A stretch of DNA of 40,800 nucleotides from JANNOG01 sp050329415 (GCA_050329415.1 JBHJOS010000059.1:1-40800); one strand, 5' to 3'. Numbered from the stretch's first letter, positions 8,322-17,525 are shown. The notes: generated by a model from the letters alone, not told the origin. Numbers and translations are program-made.

Positions 8322-9343
8322 GGGACGGGGCTCCCGACCGGGCTCCCGCCCCGGCCCGCCTCGGTCCGGCCGGCCGCGACGGCCTCGCGCTGCGGGCGCC
8401 ACCAGTCGACGAGCCGGCGCAACCCCTCCGCAAGCGGCACCGCCGCCCGGAAGCCGAGGTCCCGCGCCGCGGCGTCGGTCGCCGCCAGCCGGCGGGTCAC
8501 CCCGTTGACCGCGCGCGCGGGACCGTGCTCGACGTCGAGGTCGGAACCCATCACCCGCAGCAGCGCCCGGGCCAGGCCGGCCAGGCTGGTCTCGGTGCCG
8601 GAGGCCACGTTGTAGACCCGGCCGCTGAGGTCGGAGGCGGCGGCCAGGACGTTCGCCCGGGCGACGTCCTCGGTGAAGACGAAGTCCATGGTCTGGCTGC
8701 CGTCCCCGAAGATCAGCGGCGGCAGGCCGTCGGCGATCCGCTCCATCCACCGCACCAGGACCTCGGTGTACACGCCGTGGACGTCCATCCGCGGGCCATA
8801 GACGTTGAACGGCCGCAGCGCGAGCCAGCGCAGGCCGGTCATCGCCGCGAAGCTGCGCAGCATCCCCTCGTTGAAGGACTTGGCCGCCCCGTAGAACGTG
8901 TCGTTGTGGTGATGGTGATGGTCCTCGGGGGTGGGGAACACCTCGGCCAGCCCGTAGACCGAGGCCGACGACGCGGCGACGAGGCGGTCGACCCGGGCCG
9001 CCGCGGCGGCCTCGACCACCGTGAACGTCCCGTCGACCAGGACCTCCAGCGCCAGCCGCGGCTCCTCGGCGCACTGGGTGATCCGGATGGCGGCCTGGTG
9101 CATGACCAGGTCCTGACCGCGGGTGACGTCGTGGACCAGGTCCCGGTCGCGGATGTCCCCCTCGACCAGGGCGACCCGGCCCGACGCCAGCGCCCCGGCC
9201 AGGTTCGCACGCCGGCCCCGGACGAGGTTGTCGAGCACGGTGACGTGCCCGACCTCGGCGGCGAGGAGCTGGTCGACCAGGGTGGAGCCGATGGTCCCGG
9301 CCCCGCCGGTGACCAGGACCCGGGCGCCGGCGAGCGCGGTCAC
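8318..9343 (-). CDS. NAD-dependent epimerase/dehydratase (extended SDR)
   Basis: This gene encodes 341 residues starting at a GTG overlapping the oxidoreductase stop (GTGA). The NAD-binding Gly-Gly-Ala-Gly-Thr-Ile-Gly motif is at 13-19. The catalytic Tyr151 and Lys155 form Tyr-Gly-Ala-Ala-Lys, with Ser-Ser-Ala-Ser before them and Arg-Pro-Phe-Asn-Val-Tyr-Gly-Pro after. It resembles UDP-sugar 4-epimerases. A run of five histidines (residues 142-146, Glu-Asp-His5-Asn) precedes the active-site tyrosine, where relatives that I recall have something like His-His-Pro-Tyr-Asn. The C-terminal 25 residues are Gly/Arg-rich. It would supply the epimerised sugar nucleotide for the locus; direction and donor are not determined. 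Confidence 0.9.
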   Translation of the reverse strand: MTALAGARVLVTGGAGTIGSTLVDQLLAAEVGHVTVLDNLVRGRRANLAGALASGRVALVEGDIRDRDLVHDVTRGQDLVMHQAAIRITQCAEEPRLALEVLVDGTFTVVEAAAAARVDRLVAASSASVYGLAEVFPTPEDHHHHHNDTFYGAAKSFNEGMLRSFAAMTGLRWLALRPFNVYGPRMDVHGVYTEVLVRWMERIADGLPPLIFGDGSQTMDFVFTEDVARANVLAAASDLSGRVYNVASGTETSLAGLARALLRVMGSDLDVEHGPARAVNGVTRRLAATDAAARDLGFRAAVPLAEGLRRLVDWWRPQREAVAAGRTEAGRGGSPVGSPVP

Positions 9344-10425
9344 CGGACACCCGCCAGGTGCCGGGACGACCCCGTCGCGTCCGGGCTCGGCGGCAGCGAC
9401 GGGGTGGGGATGGTCGCGCCGTAGGCGGCGAGGCTGCGCCGGGCGGCGTCCAGCACGGTGAGGACCCGCAGGCCCGAGTCGCCCGGGGTGCGAGGCTGGC
9501 GGTGCTCGCCCACGGCGGCGGCGAACTCCTCGACCATGGCGCTCAGCGCCTCCCGCTCGGGCAGGGCCGGGGCGTGCATGTCGCCGAGGCGGTAACTCAC
9601 CGTCGCCGACGTCCGGTCGAGACCGGCCGCGCTCTGGCTCGCCAGGTCGACGCCGCGGTCGTAGATCGACACCCGCTGCTGCGGGTTGAGGTCGTCCCAC
9701 ACCAGCGTCCGGCGGGTGCCCGCGATCACCATCTGCCGGATCTTCGTCGGGCTCAGCCAGTTGACGTGCACGTGGGCGATGGCCCCCCCGGGCAGCGGCA
9801 TGGTGAGGTACCCGATGCACGCCCGGCCGGCGCCGAGGGGGTCGGCCCCGTGGGCGGACACCGCGACCGGGTTGAGCCCGCCGGGCAGCACGTAGTCGAA
9901 GATGGACAGGTCGTGGGGGGCGAGGTCCCACAGGACGTCGACGTCCGGCTGCACCAGCCCGAGGTTGATGCGGACGGAGTCGACGAAGAGCACCTCGCCC
10001 AGGGTGCCCTCGGCGATGATCTCGCCGATCCGCTGGACCGCCGGGGTGTAGCAGTAGGTGTGGTCCGCCATGAGCACGAGGTCGCGCTCGCGGGCGGTGC
10101 GCACCATGGCCGCCGCGTCCGCCACGTCGTCGGCCAGCGGCTTCTCGACCAGGACGTGCTTGCCCGCCTCGAGCGCCGCGATCGCCAGGCGGGCGTGGGT
10201 GCTCGCCGGGGTCGCGACGGCGACGGCGTCGAGGTCGTCCCGGGCGAGCAGGGACTCCACGGAGGTGTGGACCTCGACCCCGGGCCGGTTCCCGGCGACT
10301 CGCCGGGCCCGTTCCTCGTCGCGGTCGCACACGGCCACGAGGTCCCAGTCCTCGCTCGCCTCGAAATTGCGGACGAGCTTGGGGCCCCAGTAGCCCGCCC
10401 CGATCACCGCCACCGTCAGTGTCAC
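9340..10425 (-). CDS. Gfo/Idh/MocA family sugar-nucleotide oxidoreductase (WlbA-like)
   Basis: This gene encodes 361 residues from a GTG with GGAGG eight bases upstream. It has the dinucleotide-binding Gly-Ala-Gly-Tyr-Trp-Gly motif (residues 9-14), the family lysine in Glu-Lys-Pro (94-96), and a His171 in Ala-Pro-His-Asp-Leu that fits the catalytic histidine position. The GAGYWG entry and the Trp-Asp-Leu-Ala-Pro-His-Asp-Leu-Ser segment are typical of WlbA/WbpB-like enzymes, which oxidise the 3-hydroxyl of UDP-N-acetylglucosaminuronate before amination. With an aminotransferase and a WlbB-like acetyltransferase in the same gene set, a 2,3-diacetamido sugar route is plausible. Other Gfo/Idh substrates cannot be excluded. 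Confidence 0.88.
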   Translation of the reverse strand: MTLTVAVIGAGYWGPKLVRNFEASEDWDLVAVCDRDEERARRVAGNRPGVEVHTSVESLLARDDLDAVAVATPASTHARLAIAALEAGKHVLVEKPLADDVADAAAMVRTARERDLVLMADHTYCYTPAVQRIGEIIAEGTLGEVLFVDSVRINLGLVQPDVDVLWDLAPHDLSIFDYVLPGGLNPVAVSAHGADPLGAGRACIGYLTMPLPGGAIAHVHVNWLSPTKIRQMVIAGTRRTLVWDDLNPQQRVSIYDRGVDLASQSAAGLDRTSATVSYRLGDMHAPALPEREALSAMVEEFAAAVGEHRQPRTPGDSGLRVLTVLDAARRSLAAYGATIPTPSLPPSPDATGSSRHLAGVR

Positions 10426-10603
10426 GAACCGTCCTCCCGATCGTCTCCGGCGCCCGCCGGCCCGTCACCGGACCGGTCGGGCTCCTGTCGCATTGCAGCA
10501 CCCCGGGCGGTCCGGTTGGCGGGCCGCCCGGCCCGTCGTCAGCCGTTCGGTCGCACGCTGTCGCCCGTCCGCCGCAGCCGTCGCCCGCTCGGCCCGCGCC
10601 CGG
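10426..10603 (-). other. Intergenic stretch with a candidate terminator hairpin
   Basis: The 178 bases between the DUF4082 gene and the oxidoreductase gene hold no gene. An 8-bp inverted repeat (CCGGGCGG at 10503-10510, CCGCCCGG at 10524-10531) could end the transcript of the upstream gene. It has no U-tract, as is common in high-GC actinobacteria. I see no convincing -10/-35 pair for the oxidoreductase gene. Confidence 0.35.
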
Positions 10604-13600
10604 TCAGGGGGTGCCCCCCGCCGGTTCGAACACGAGGTCCACCCAGTAGTTGCCGCTACGCCAGCTGCTGGTGGGGAAGCCGCCGCCGTACCGGTACACC
10701 CCGGCCGAGGCCGGCGCGGTGAGGTACCCGCGGGTGACCGGGGACGTGAAGTAGTCCGAGCTGAGGGCGTACCCGCCGACCGGGGCCAGGTACGACACCG
10801 TGTACTCGGTGCCGCCCGTCACCGGGACCGGGACGTCGAAGGTCGCCTGCTGCCAGCCGCTCGCCGACTCGCCCGTGAAGGTCACCGTCGCCAGGGCCTG
10901 CCCGGAGGGCGACCACAGCGTCCCCACGTGGGTCCCGGTGTTGCCCGCCCCCTTCCAGAAGCGGACCCCGGTGACCACCCCGTCCACCGTCGGCACCACG
11001 CGCATGCCGAGCTCCACCCGGGCGGTGTCCGACGTGGCGGCCGTCGCCGGGGTGTCGGCCGGGCCGAACAGCGTGCAGTTGCACGTGGCGGGGTCGACCT
11101 GCGACGACCCGGTGGTGAACGTCCATGTCGTGGTCCCGGCAAGGATCTCGCCGTCGTAGTCGGCCGCGGCGACGGTGACCGTGACCGCGGTCTGGGACGG
11201 CAGCGGGTCGGCGGCCTGGAACGACACCGTCCGGGTGGCCTCGTCGTAGGTCGCCGCCCCGGCCACCGGTCCGGCGCCGGCGTCCACCGTGACCGCGACC
11301 GAGGTCGGCGACACCGGCTCCGAGAAGGTCGCCCGGACCCGGGCGGCCGGACCGACCCCGGTGGCGCCGGCCGCGGGCGAGCGGTCGACGATCGCGGGCG
11401 GGGTGGCGTCCGTCGGCTCGAAGGCCACGTCGACGAAGTAGTTCGACGACCGGAAGGACAACGTGGGGAATCCGCCGCCGTAGGCGTACACGCCGGCCCG
11501 GGACCCGTCGGCCGCGAGCGGGCCGCGGGTCCAGCCGCCCTCGAAGAAGCCCGTCGTCGCCGCGTAGCTCCCGCGGGGGGCGAAGTACGACACGACGTAG
11601 GACGTCCCCGCCGTCACGTCCACCGGGGTGTCGAGCGCGGCGGTCTGCCACCCGGACTCGGACTCGCCGGTGAACGTGACCTGCGCCAGCGGCGTCCCGG
11701 CGGCGCTCCACAGGGTGCCGGTGTGGGTGCCCGTGTTGCCGGGGCCCTTGAGGAAGCGGATCGCCGTGACCCGTCCGTTCACCTGCGGCACGAAGCGGGT
11801 GCCGAGCTCGACGGCGTCGGTGTCACCGATCGCGGCCACCGCCGGCTCGACGCCGGCGACCAGGGTGCACGGGCACGCGTCGTCGTCGCTGACCGTGAAG
11901 TCCCAGGTGAGCGGGTCCATCGTCTTCGCGCCGTCGACGCTGCGCGCCCCGCTGACGCTCACCCGGTAGGCCCGGCCCTCGACCAGCGGCGCGTCGGGCT
12001 GGAACGCCAGCCGCAGCGAGGTCTCCGAGAACGACGCCGTGCCCGCCACGGGCGCGCCGCCGGCCCGCTCGGTCACCGAGATCTCGGCGCTGCCGGGGAG
12101 GATCTCGGTGGCGAACTGGGCGTGGATCGCGGTGTCCGGCGCCACCTGGACGGCGCCCGCCTGCGGCAGCGTGGCCACGACGGTGGGCTTGTCGTAGACC
12201 GGTGGCACCGGCTGGAAGACGACGTCGACGCCGTAGTCGGTGGTGCTGGTGGCCGCCGGGAAGGCGCCGGCCGAGTAGGCGTACGCCCCGCCGCCGGTCG
12301 CCGAGCGCAGCGGCCCCACGGTGAGGGGGGAGGCGAGCCCGCCGGACGTCGCGGAGTAGACGCCGCCCGGCGTGGTGTACGACACGACGTAGTCGCGGTC
12401 CGCGTCGACGAGGACCGGCTCGTCGAACAGCACCTGCTGCCAGCCGCTCGTCGACTCGCCGGTGAACGTGGCCCGGGCCAGCTGCTGGCCGGTGCCGCTC
12501 CACAGGGTGCCGACGTGCACGCCGTCGTTGCCGGGGGCCTTGAAGAACTGCACGCCCGTGACGTAGCCGGCGCGGTCCGCCGCGAACCGGAGCCCCAGTT
12601 CGATCGGGACGTTCTCGTCGACGGTGGCCGCCCCCGGGGGCGCGACGTCCTCGACCAGCCCGCAGGGGCACACTCCCGGGGCACCTGGCGGCGCGGACGT
12701 GGTGAACGTCCAGGTCGTCGGCGGCATCGCGTTGCCGGCCAGGTCCTCGGCGGCGGCGCTGACGGTGTAGGTCGTGCCGTGGGCGAGGGGTGCCGACGGG
12801 GTGAGGACGGCACGCGTGGCACCGCCGTCGTCGGTGAGGGCGACCGTGCCCGGCACGGATTGCGAACCCTGGGACAGCGTCACCGAGACCGACGGGTGGG
12901 CGACGAGCTCGGAGAAGCCGACGGTGACGGGGTCGGTGACGGGGATGCTGCCCGCCCCGGCGCCGGGCACGCGGGACGCCAGTCCCGGAGCCACCGTGTC
13001 GCGGTCGGAGAACAGGACATCGACGTAGTAGTTGGTCGCCCGGAAGGTCTCGGTGGGGAACCGGTTGCCGACGGCGAAGACCCCGTTCGCCTGGGTGGTC
13101 GTCGCGGGAGCGGTCAGCGGGGAGGCCTGGACGGGCAGCCAGAACGCGTCCGTCTCGGCGTGGTACCCCCCGGCCGGGGCGAAGTACGAGGCGACGTAGG
13201 ACGTCCCGGCGACCACGGGCACGGGCGCGTCGAAGCGCATTTCCTGCCAGCCGGTCGGCGTCTCGTCGACGAACGTCCCGGTCGCCAGCTGGGTGCCGGA
13301 CTCCGACCAGAGCGTGCCGGTGTGGGTGCCGGTGTTCTGGGCGCCCTTGTAGAAGCGGATCCCCTCGATCCAGCCGTCCTGCTCGGGGACGACCCGGACG
13401 CCCAGCTCGACGGCGGAGGTGTCGGTGGTCGCGGCGACGGCCGGCTCGGCGGCGCCGAACAGCGAGCACGGGCACGACACAGCGACGCCGACGGCGGGCC
13501 CCGGCAGCTCCCGGTTGATGCTGTCGTCGACCGCCCGGGCGCGGATCTGGGTCTCGCCCACCCCGGAGACCGTCCCGGTGTACGACCAGCTCTCGCGTCC

Positions 13601-15403
13601 CTCGGCGGGGTGCCAGGTGGTGCCGCCGTCCAGGGAGACCTCGACCGCGCCGACGACGCCACCCACGTCGGTCGCGGTGCCGGTGACGGTGACGGTCGCC
13701 CCGTTGGCGAGCGCGGTCCCGGGCGCGGGCGCGGTGATGGTGGTGGTCGGCGGCGTCGTGTCGGTCGACGCCGTCGGCGTCACCATGCCGGCCATGAGGG
13801 TGGACGGCCGGGCACCGAGGTCGGCGAACAGGTTGAGCGTCGCCTGCTGCATCCGGGGGTCCGCCGGCGCGGTGTCCCCGTCGTGACGGGGGTCCAGGCC
13901 CCACGCCCACTGGATGGTCCCGGCCGAGAACACCAGGGCCCCGGAGTCCGCCCGGTACATGGTCATGTGGTGCGTGGTCTCACCGGGCTGGACCCGGGTG
14001 CCGAAGTCCTGCAGGAGTTCCGGGGTCGGCTTCGTCGTCGTCGACAGGCGGACCAGGCCGGCGGGCCGGAACCCGTTGTCGAGGTCCTCGTTGGACTCGT
14101 ACCCGAGGGTGTTGGGGGCGAGAACGGCCACCTGACCGGGCGACTGCGACGCCAGCGGGGTGTTCCGCCACAGCCGGAGCCGGCCGTCGTCGGCCGGCAC
14201 CTCGATGGCCTCGAGGATGTGGTTCGCCATGTACGCGGTGCCGGTCAGGGCGTTCTCCGGCAGCCCGCCGCCCTGGGCGGGGGTGGCGAACCGCGGGTCG
14301 CGCCAGGTGCCCGTCCACTCGTTCGCCGGGTCGCTCTTGGCGTTGTCCCAGGTCTCCTTGTAGGTGACGAGGGTGCGGTCCGCGGCGGCCGAGCCGTCGA
14401 TGCTGGGCTCGTACCGGGTCCGCCAGTACACCTCGTTGCCGGAGAAGAAGGCCAGGTTGACACCGGCGTCCCGGGCCGCCTCGACGTTGGCGCGCTGGGC
14501 GCCCGACCAGTACTCGTCGTGGCCGGCCGAGACGAAGACCCGGTGGCTGAGCAGGGAGGCGCCGTCGCGGTGGGTGTCGATGCCGCTGATGTAGCTGACG
14601 TCGTGGCCGTTGCGCTCGAGGAACCGCAGCAGCGGGTACTCCCCCGAGAACAGGAAGTCCCGGCCCTGGTTGTTGCCCCGTGTGGTGACCGGGCGGTTGT
14701 AGCTCAGCTTCGTCGCGCGCCCGTTGTCCCCGTAGTAGAAGTTCGCCCCGCCGTACAGGTTGTACGCCTGCCAGGTGGTGTCGGACGTCTGGAAGACGAC
14801 GTCCGAGCCGCCGTCGTCGTCACGGACCACGAACACGATGTGACTCGTCCCGCCGGTGTCGGTGCGGGTCGGCTTCGCCACGTACACCCCGGACGCGGCG
14901 TCGGCCGGGACCGCCCACGAGGCGGAGACCCCCCAGTTGCCGCAGTCGACGAGGTTGGTCGTGAGGTCGGAGAGGCAGTCCGGCTGGTTCTGCGGCAGGG
15001 GGGCCGACGGCTGGACCGTCCCCACCTTGCGGGCGCCGTCGCCGCCGTACCAACCGAGCCGGTAGATGTCGACGCGGTACGCGGGGGCGTCAGTGTCGAT
15101 CTTGAAGTCGACCGTCTCGCCGGCGGCGACGCTCATCTCGGTGCTGAAGCCCTGGATGGTCCAGTCGCCGAAGCCCGAAATGTCCCACTCGGACTCCGGG
15201 GACCCGGGCCGGGAGTTCTCGCAGACGATCTCGTTCTGGCCGGGCGGGCAGGCCTGGCCGAAGACCGTGACCGCTCCGGCCGGCGGCGTGGCCACGACGA
15301 CGAACGGCCCCACGGCGAGTGCCGCGACCACGAGCAGCGCGCCGCGCCGGAGGCGACGGGGCAGCGACCTGACGAGCGACGGGACGAAACGACTGGTGCC
15401 CAT
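10604..15403 (-). CDS. Giant secreted protein: dimethylformamidase-like domain plus four DUF4082 modules
   Basis: This 1599-residue protein has an Arg-rich, hydrophobic signal peptide (about 1-44, ending Pro-Ala-Gly-Ala). Residues ~75-535 resemble the C-terminal domain of N,N-dimethylformamidase large subunits (Val-Ser-Ala-Gly-His-Asp-Glu-Tyr-Trp-Ser near 291-300, and Asn-Glu-Val-Tyr-Trp-Arg). An Ig-like domain follows (~550-642). Four DUF4082 modules (~644-800, 912-1064, 1177-1330, 1441-1595) then alternate with three SbsA/Big_5-type Ig domains. Each DUF4082 module opens with a Cys-x-Cys-x-Leu pair and contains a Gly-Thr-Leu-Trp-Ser core. GAGG lies seven bases before the ATG, and the start is two bases after the acetyltransferase stop, so it belongs to the glycan operon. 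I infer an extracellular, glycan-binding or glycan-processing role; no enzymatic activity is demonstrated. Confidence 0.9.
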   Translation of the reverse strand: MGTSRFVPSLVRSLPRRLRRGALLVVAALAVGPFVVVATPPAGAVTVFGQACPPGQNEIVCENSRPGSPESEWDISGFGDWTIQGFSTEMSVAAGETVDFKIDTDAPAYRVDIYRLGWYGGDGARKVGTVQPSAPLPQNQPDCLSDLTTNLVDCGNWGVSASWAVPADAASGVYVAKPTRTDTGGTSHIVFVVRDDDGGSDVVFQTSDTTWQAYNLYGGANFYYGDNGRATKLSYNRPVTTRGNNQGRDFLFSGEYPLLRFLERNGHDVSYISGIDTHRDGASLLSHRVFVSAGHDEYWSGAQRANVEAARDAGVNLAFFSGNEVYWRTRYEPSIDGSAAADRTLVTYKETWDNAKSDPANEWTGTWRDPRFATPAQGGGLPENALTGTAYMANHILEAIEVPADDGRLRLWRNTPLASQSPGQVAVLAPNTLGYESNEDLDNGFRPAGLVRLSTTTKPTPELLQDFGTRVQPGETTHHMTMYRADSGALVFSAGTIQWAWGLDPRHDGDTAPADPRMQQATLNLFADLGARPSTLMAGMVTPTASTDTTPPTTTITAPAPGTALANGATVTVTGTATDVGGVVGAVEVSLDGGTTWHPAEGRESWSYTGTVSGVGETQIRARAVDDSINRELPGPAVGVAVSCPCSLFGAAEPAVAATTDTSAVELGVRVVPEQDGWIEGIRFYKGAQNTGTHTGTLWSESGTQLATGTFVDETPTGWQEMRFDAPVPVVAGTSYVASYFAPAGGYHAETDAFWLPVQASPLTAPATTTQANGVFAVGNRFPTETFRATNYYVDVLFSDRDTVAPGLASRVPGAGAGSIPVTDPVTVGFSELVAHPSVSVTLSQGSQSVPGTVALTDDGGATRAVLTPSAPLAHGTTYTVSAAAEDLAGNAMPPTTWTFTTSAPPGAPGVCPCGLVEDVAPPGAATVDENVPIELGLRFAADRAGYVTGVQFFKAPGNDGVHVGTLWSGTGQQLARATFTGESTSGWQQVLFDEPVLVDADRDYVVSYTTPGGVYSATSGGLASPLTVGPLRSATGGGAYAYSAGAFPAATSTTDYGVDVVFQPVPPVYDKPTVVATLPQAGAVQVAPDTAIHAQFATEILPGSAEISVTERAGGAPVAGTASFSETSLRLAFQPDAPLVEGRAYRVSVSGARSVDGAKTMDPLTWDFTVSDDDACPCTLVAGVEPAVAAIGDTDAVELGTRFVPQVNGRVTAIRFLKGPGNTGTHTGTLWSAAGTPLAQVTFTGESESGWQTAALDTPVDVTAGTSYVVSYFAPRGSYAATTGFFEGGWTRGPLAADGSRAGVYAYGGGFPTLSFRSSNYFVDVAFEPTDATPPAIVDRSPAAGATGVGPAARVRATFSEPVSPTSVAVTVDAGAGPVAGAATYDEATRTVSFQAADPLPSQTAVTVTVAAADYDGEILAGTTTWTFTTGSSQVDPATCNCTLFGPADTPATAATSDTARVELGMRVVPTVDGVVTGVRFWKGAGNTGTHVGTLWSPSGQALATVTFTGESASGWQQATFDVPVPVTGGTEYTVSYLAPVGGYALSSDYFTSPVTRGYLTAPASAGVYRYGGGFPTSSWRSGNYWVDLVFEPAGGTP

Positions 15404-15405
15404 GG

Positions 15406-15996
15406 TCAGTCCTCACTCGCGATCTCGACGAGCCCGCGCGGGCCCTCGTGGTACTCCCGCCCGCAGGCGGTGCAGGTCAGGGACTTCCCGACCCGCTCGC
15501 CACACACGCAGGCCCAGCCCTTGCGCACGGCGGGGTTGCCGGCGACGAAGGCGTGCGCCGGCACGTCACGGGTGACGACCGCGCCGGCGGCGACGAACGC
15601 GTGCTCGCCGATCTCCACCCCGCAGACGACGACGGTCCCGGCGCCGAGCGTCGCCCCGCGGCGGACCGTCGTCGGCACCAGGGCATCCCCCGAGCGCCTG
15701 ACGTGGGCCCGGGGCCGCAGGTCGTTGGTGAAGACGACACCGGGGCCGAGGAACACGTCGTCCTCGACGCTCACCCGGTCCCAGACCAGGACACCGTTCT
15801 TCACGGTCACCCGGTCGCCGAGGCGGGCACCCCCCTCGACGAAGGCGCCGTCGCAGACGTTGCAGTCCCGCCCGACCACCGCCCCCTTGAGGACGTGGGC
15901 GAACGCCCAGACCCGGGTCCCCTCGCCCACCTCGTCGCTCTCGCACAGGCCCGCCGGGTGGACGAACACCCCGGGCGGCGTGGCGGCCGGGCCCAT
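15406..15996 (-). CDS. Hexapeptide N-acetyltransferase, WlbB-like, with C-terminal zinc-type cysteines
   Basis: This gene encodes 196 residues from an ATG that overlaps the upstream stop by one base (TGATG). It is a left-handed beta-helix acyltransferase: repeated hexapeptides run from about residue 24 to 145, with Val-Phe-Thr-Asn-Asp at 88-92 and Ala-Gly-Asn-Pro-Ala at the end of the helix, as in UDP-2-acetamido-3-amino-uronate N-acetyltransferases. The C-terminus adds a small Cys-x-Cys and Cys-x-x-Cys pair (163, 165, 175, 178) that could hold a zinc ion; this pattern also occurs in some family members. Its probable substrate is the amino-sugar made by the WlbA-like oxidase and one of the aminotransferases. 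The exact sugar is inferred. Confidence 0.88.
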   Translation of the reverse strand: MGPAATPPGVFVHPAGLCESDEVGEGTRVWAFAHVLKGAVVGRDCNVCDGAFVEGGARLGDRVTVKNGVLVWDRVSVEDDVFLGPGVVFTNDLRPRAHVRRSGDALVPTTVRRGATLGAGTVVVCGVEIGEHAFVAAGAVVTRDVPAHAFVAGNPAVRKGWACVCGERVGKSLTCTACGREYHEGPRGLVEIASED

Positions 15997-17525
15997 CAGT
16001 ACGCCCCCCGGCCGCGCAGCACCGCGTCGACGGTGCGGACCAGGATCGACAGGTCGAAGCCGAGTGACCAGTTCTCCACGTAGCGGACGTCCAGGCGGCG
16101 GGTCTCTTCCCAGGACAGGTCCGACCGCCCGTGGATCTGCCAGAGACCGGTGAGCCCCGGACGGACGAGGAGGCGCCGGCGCGTGACCTCGTCGTAGGCC
16201 GCGACCTCGCGCGGCAGTGCGGGCCGCGGGCCGACCAGGGACATGTCGCCGAGCGCGACGTTGACCAGCTGCGGCAGTTCGTCCAGGGACGTGCGGCGCA
16301 GCCAGTGCCCGACCCGGGTGATGCGAGGGTCGCGCCGCAGCTTGAACAGCGGGCCGGCGCCCTCGTTGAGGGTGTCGACCGCCGCCTGCCGGGCGTCGGC
16401 GTCGGCGTGCATGCTGCGGAACTTGAGGACGGTGAACAGCCGGCCGTCCCGGCCCACCCGGCGCTGCCGGTACAGCGCAGGCCCCGGGCTGCTCAGCCGG
16501 ACCGCGAGCGCGACCCCGAGGAGGGCCGGCAGCAGCACGAGGACCGCGACACCGGCGGCGACCCGGTCCGCCACATCCTTGATCACCCGTCGCGGGCCGG
16601 CCAGCTCGGGCGCCGACAGCCGGACCACCGGCAGGCCGCAGACCGAGGTCACCGACACCCGCGGGCCGATCGCCTCGACCATGGGCGGGGCGAGGGCGAG
16701 TTCGCGCCCGCCCGCATGCAACGCCCGCTGCAGTTCGGTGACCGACCCCAGCGATGCCGCCGCGGCCGGCGCGAGGAGCACCAGCGACGCACCGGCACGG
16801 TCCGCGGCCCGCACCACCGACTCGACCACCTGCTCCGGGGAACCCGGCCCGGAGACGTCGCACGTGGCCGTCACCCGCCAGCCGTGGTAACGGTTGCGCT
16901 CGACTCTGGCCGTGAGGACGGCCGTGTCCTCGTGTCCCCCGACGACGAGCACCGGGGTGCGGACGGCCCCGGCCCGGTTCGCCCGCTGCACCCGCATCCG
17001 GATCACCCAGCGGCCGGCCACGGTCAACCCGACCCCCACGGCGAGAGCCGCCAGGACGACCGGCGCCTCGCGCCGCTCCAGCACCAGCCACCCCAGAGCC
17101 GTGACGACCAGGGCCGCACCGGACCCCGCCGTCGCCACCCGCTGGACCTCGGCCGAGCCGGCGAACAGGTGGCGCGGCTCGTATGCCCGGGCCAGGCGCA
17201 GCCCGGTCAGCCAGGCGGGCACCGTGACGATCACCGCCAGCAGGCCCAGGAGGACATCGACGCCGAGGGAGTGACCGCGCAGGCTGCCGGCGACCAGCCC
17301 CGCGCCGCCCGCCGCGAGCGCGAACGCCGCGGCGTCGCTCGCCCGCATCGTGGCGAGGACGCGGGACACCGACGCGGCCGCCGCGGCGGCCGCCCGGCCG
17401 CCCGGTTCCACCCGGGGGGCCGTGACCGGCGCCGACGCGGTGAGGAACGGGTCCCGGAGGTCGACCGCGGTGAGGTCGGCGGCGCCGAGGACGGTGGCAC
17501 CGAAGGCGAGGCGGGGCTCGGTCAT
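15996..17525 (-). CDS. Exopolysaccharide priming glycosylphosphotransferase (polyprenyl-phosphate sugar transferase)
   Basis: This 509-residue membrane enzyme starts glycan assembly by moving a sugar-1-phosphate onto undecaprenyl phosphate. The N-terminal half has four to five hydrophobic segments (about 60-170) followed by a CoA-binding-like Rossmann region. The last ~200 residues are the bacterial sugar transferase domain: one helix near 315-340, then Arg-Val-Gly-Arg-Asp-Gly, Leu-Lys-Phe-Arg-Ser-Met, Thr-Ser-Leu-Asp-Glu-Leu-Pro-Gln and Val-Gly-Pro-Arg-Pro. I prefer the ATG at 17525 because AAGGG then sits six bases upstream; an ATG two codons earlier has that AAGGG directly against it. It is the first gene of the leftward set and faces the PqqD-like gene. 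Confidence 0.92.
   Translation of the reverse strand: MTEPRLAFGATVLGAADLTAVDLRDPFLTASAPVTAPRVEPGGRAAAAAAASVSRVLATMRASDAAAFALAAGGAGLVAGSLRGHSLGVDVLLGLLAVIVTVPAWLTGLRLARAYEPRHLFAGSAEVQRVATAGSGAALVVTALGWLVLERREAPVVLAALAVGVGLTVAGRWVIRMRVQRANRAGAVRTPVLVVGGHEDTAVLTARVERNRYHGWRVTATCDVSGPGSPEQVVESVVRAADRAGASLVLLAPAAAASLGSVTELQRALHAGGRELALAPPMVEAIGPRVSVTSVCGLPVVRLSAPELAGPRRVIKDVADRVAAGVAVLVLLPALLGVALAVRLSSPGPALYRQRRVGRDGRLFTVLKFRSMHADADARQAAVDTLNEGAGPLFKLRRDPRITRVGHWLRRTSLDELPQLVNVALGDMSLVGPRPALPREVAAYDEVTRRRLLVRPGLTGLWQIHGRSDLSWEETRRLDVRYVENWSLGFDLSILVRTVDAVLRGRGAY

Noticed and set aside
10493..16153. Plus-strand open frame of 1886 codons
   Set aside because: It is antisense to the DUF4082 gene, has the Arg/Gly/Pro-rich composition of a GC shadow frame, and shows no domain.
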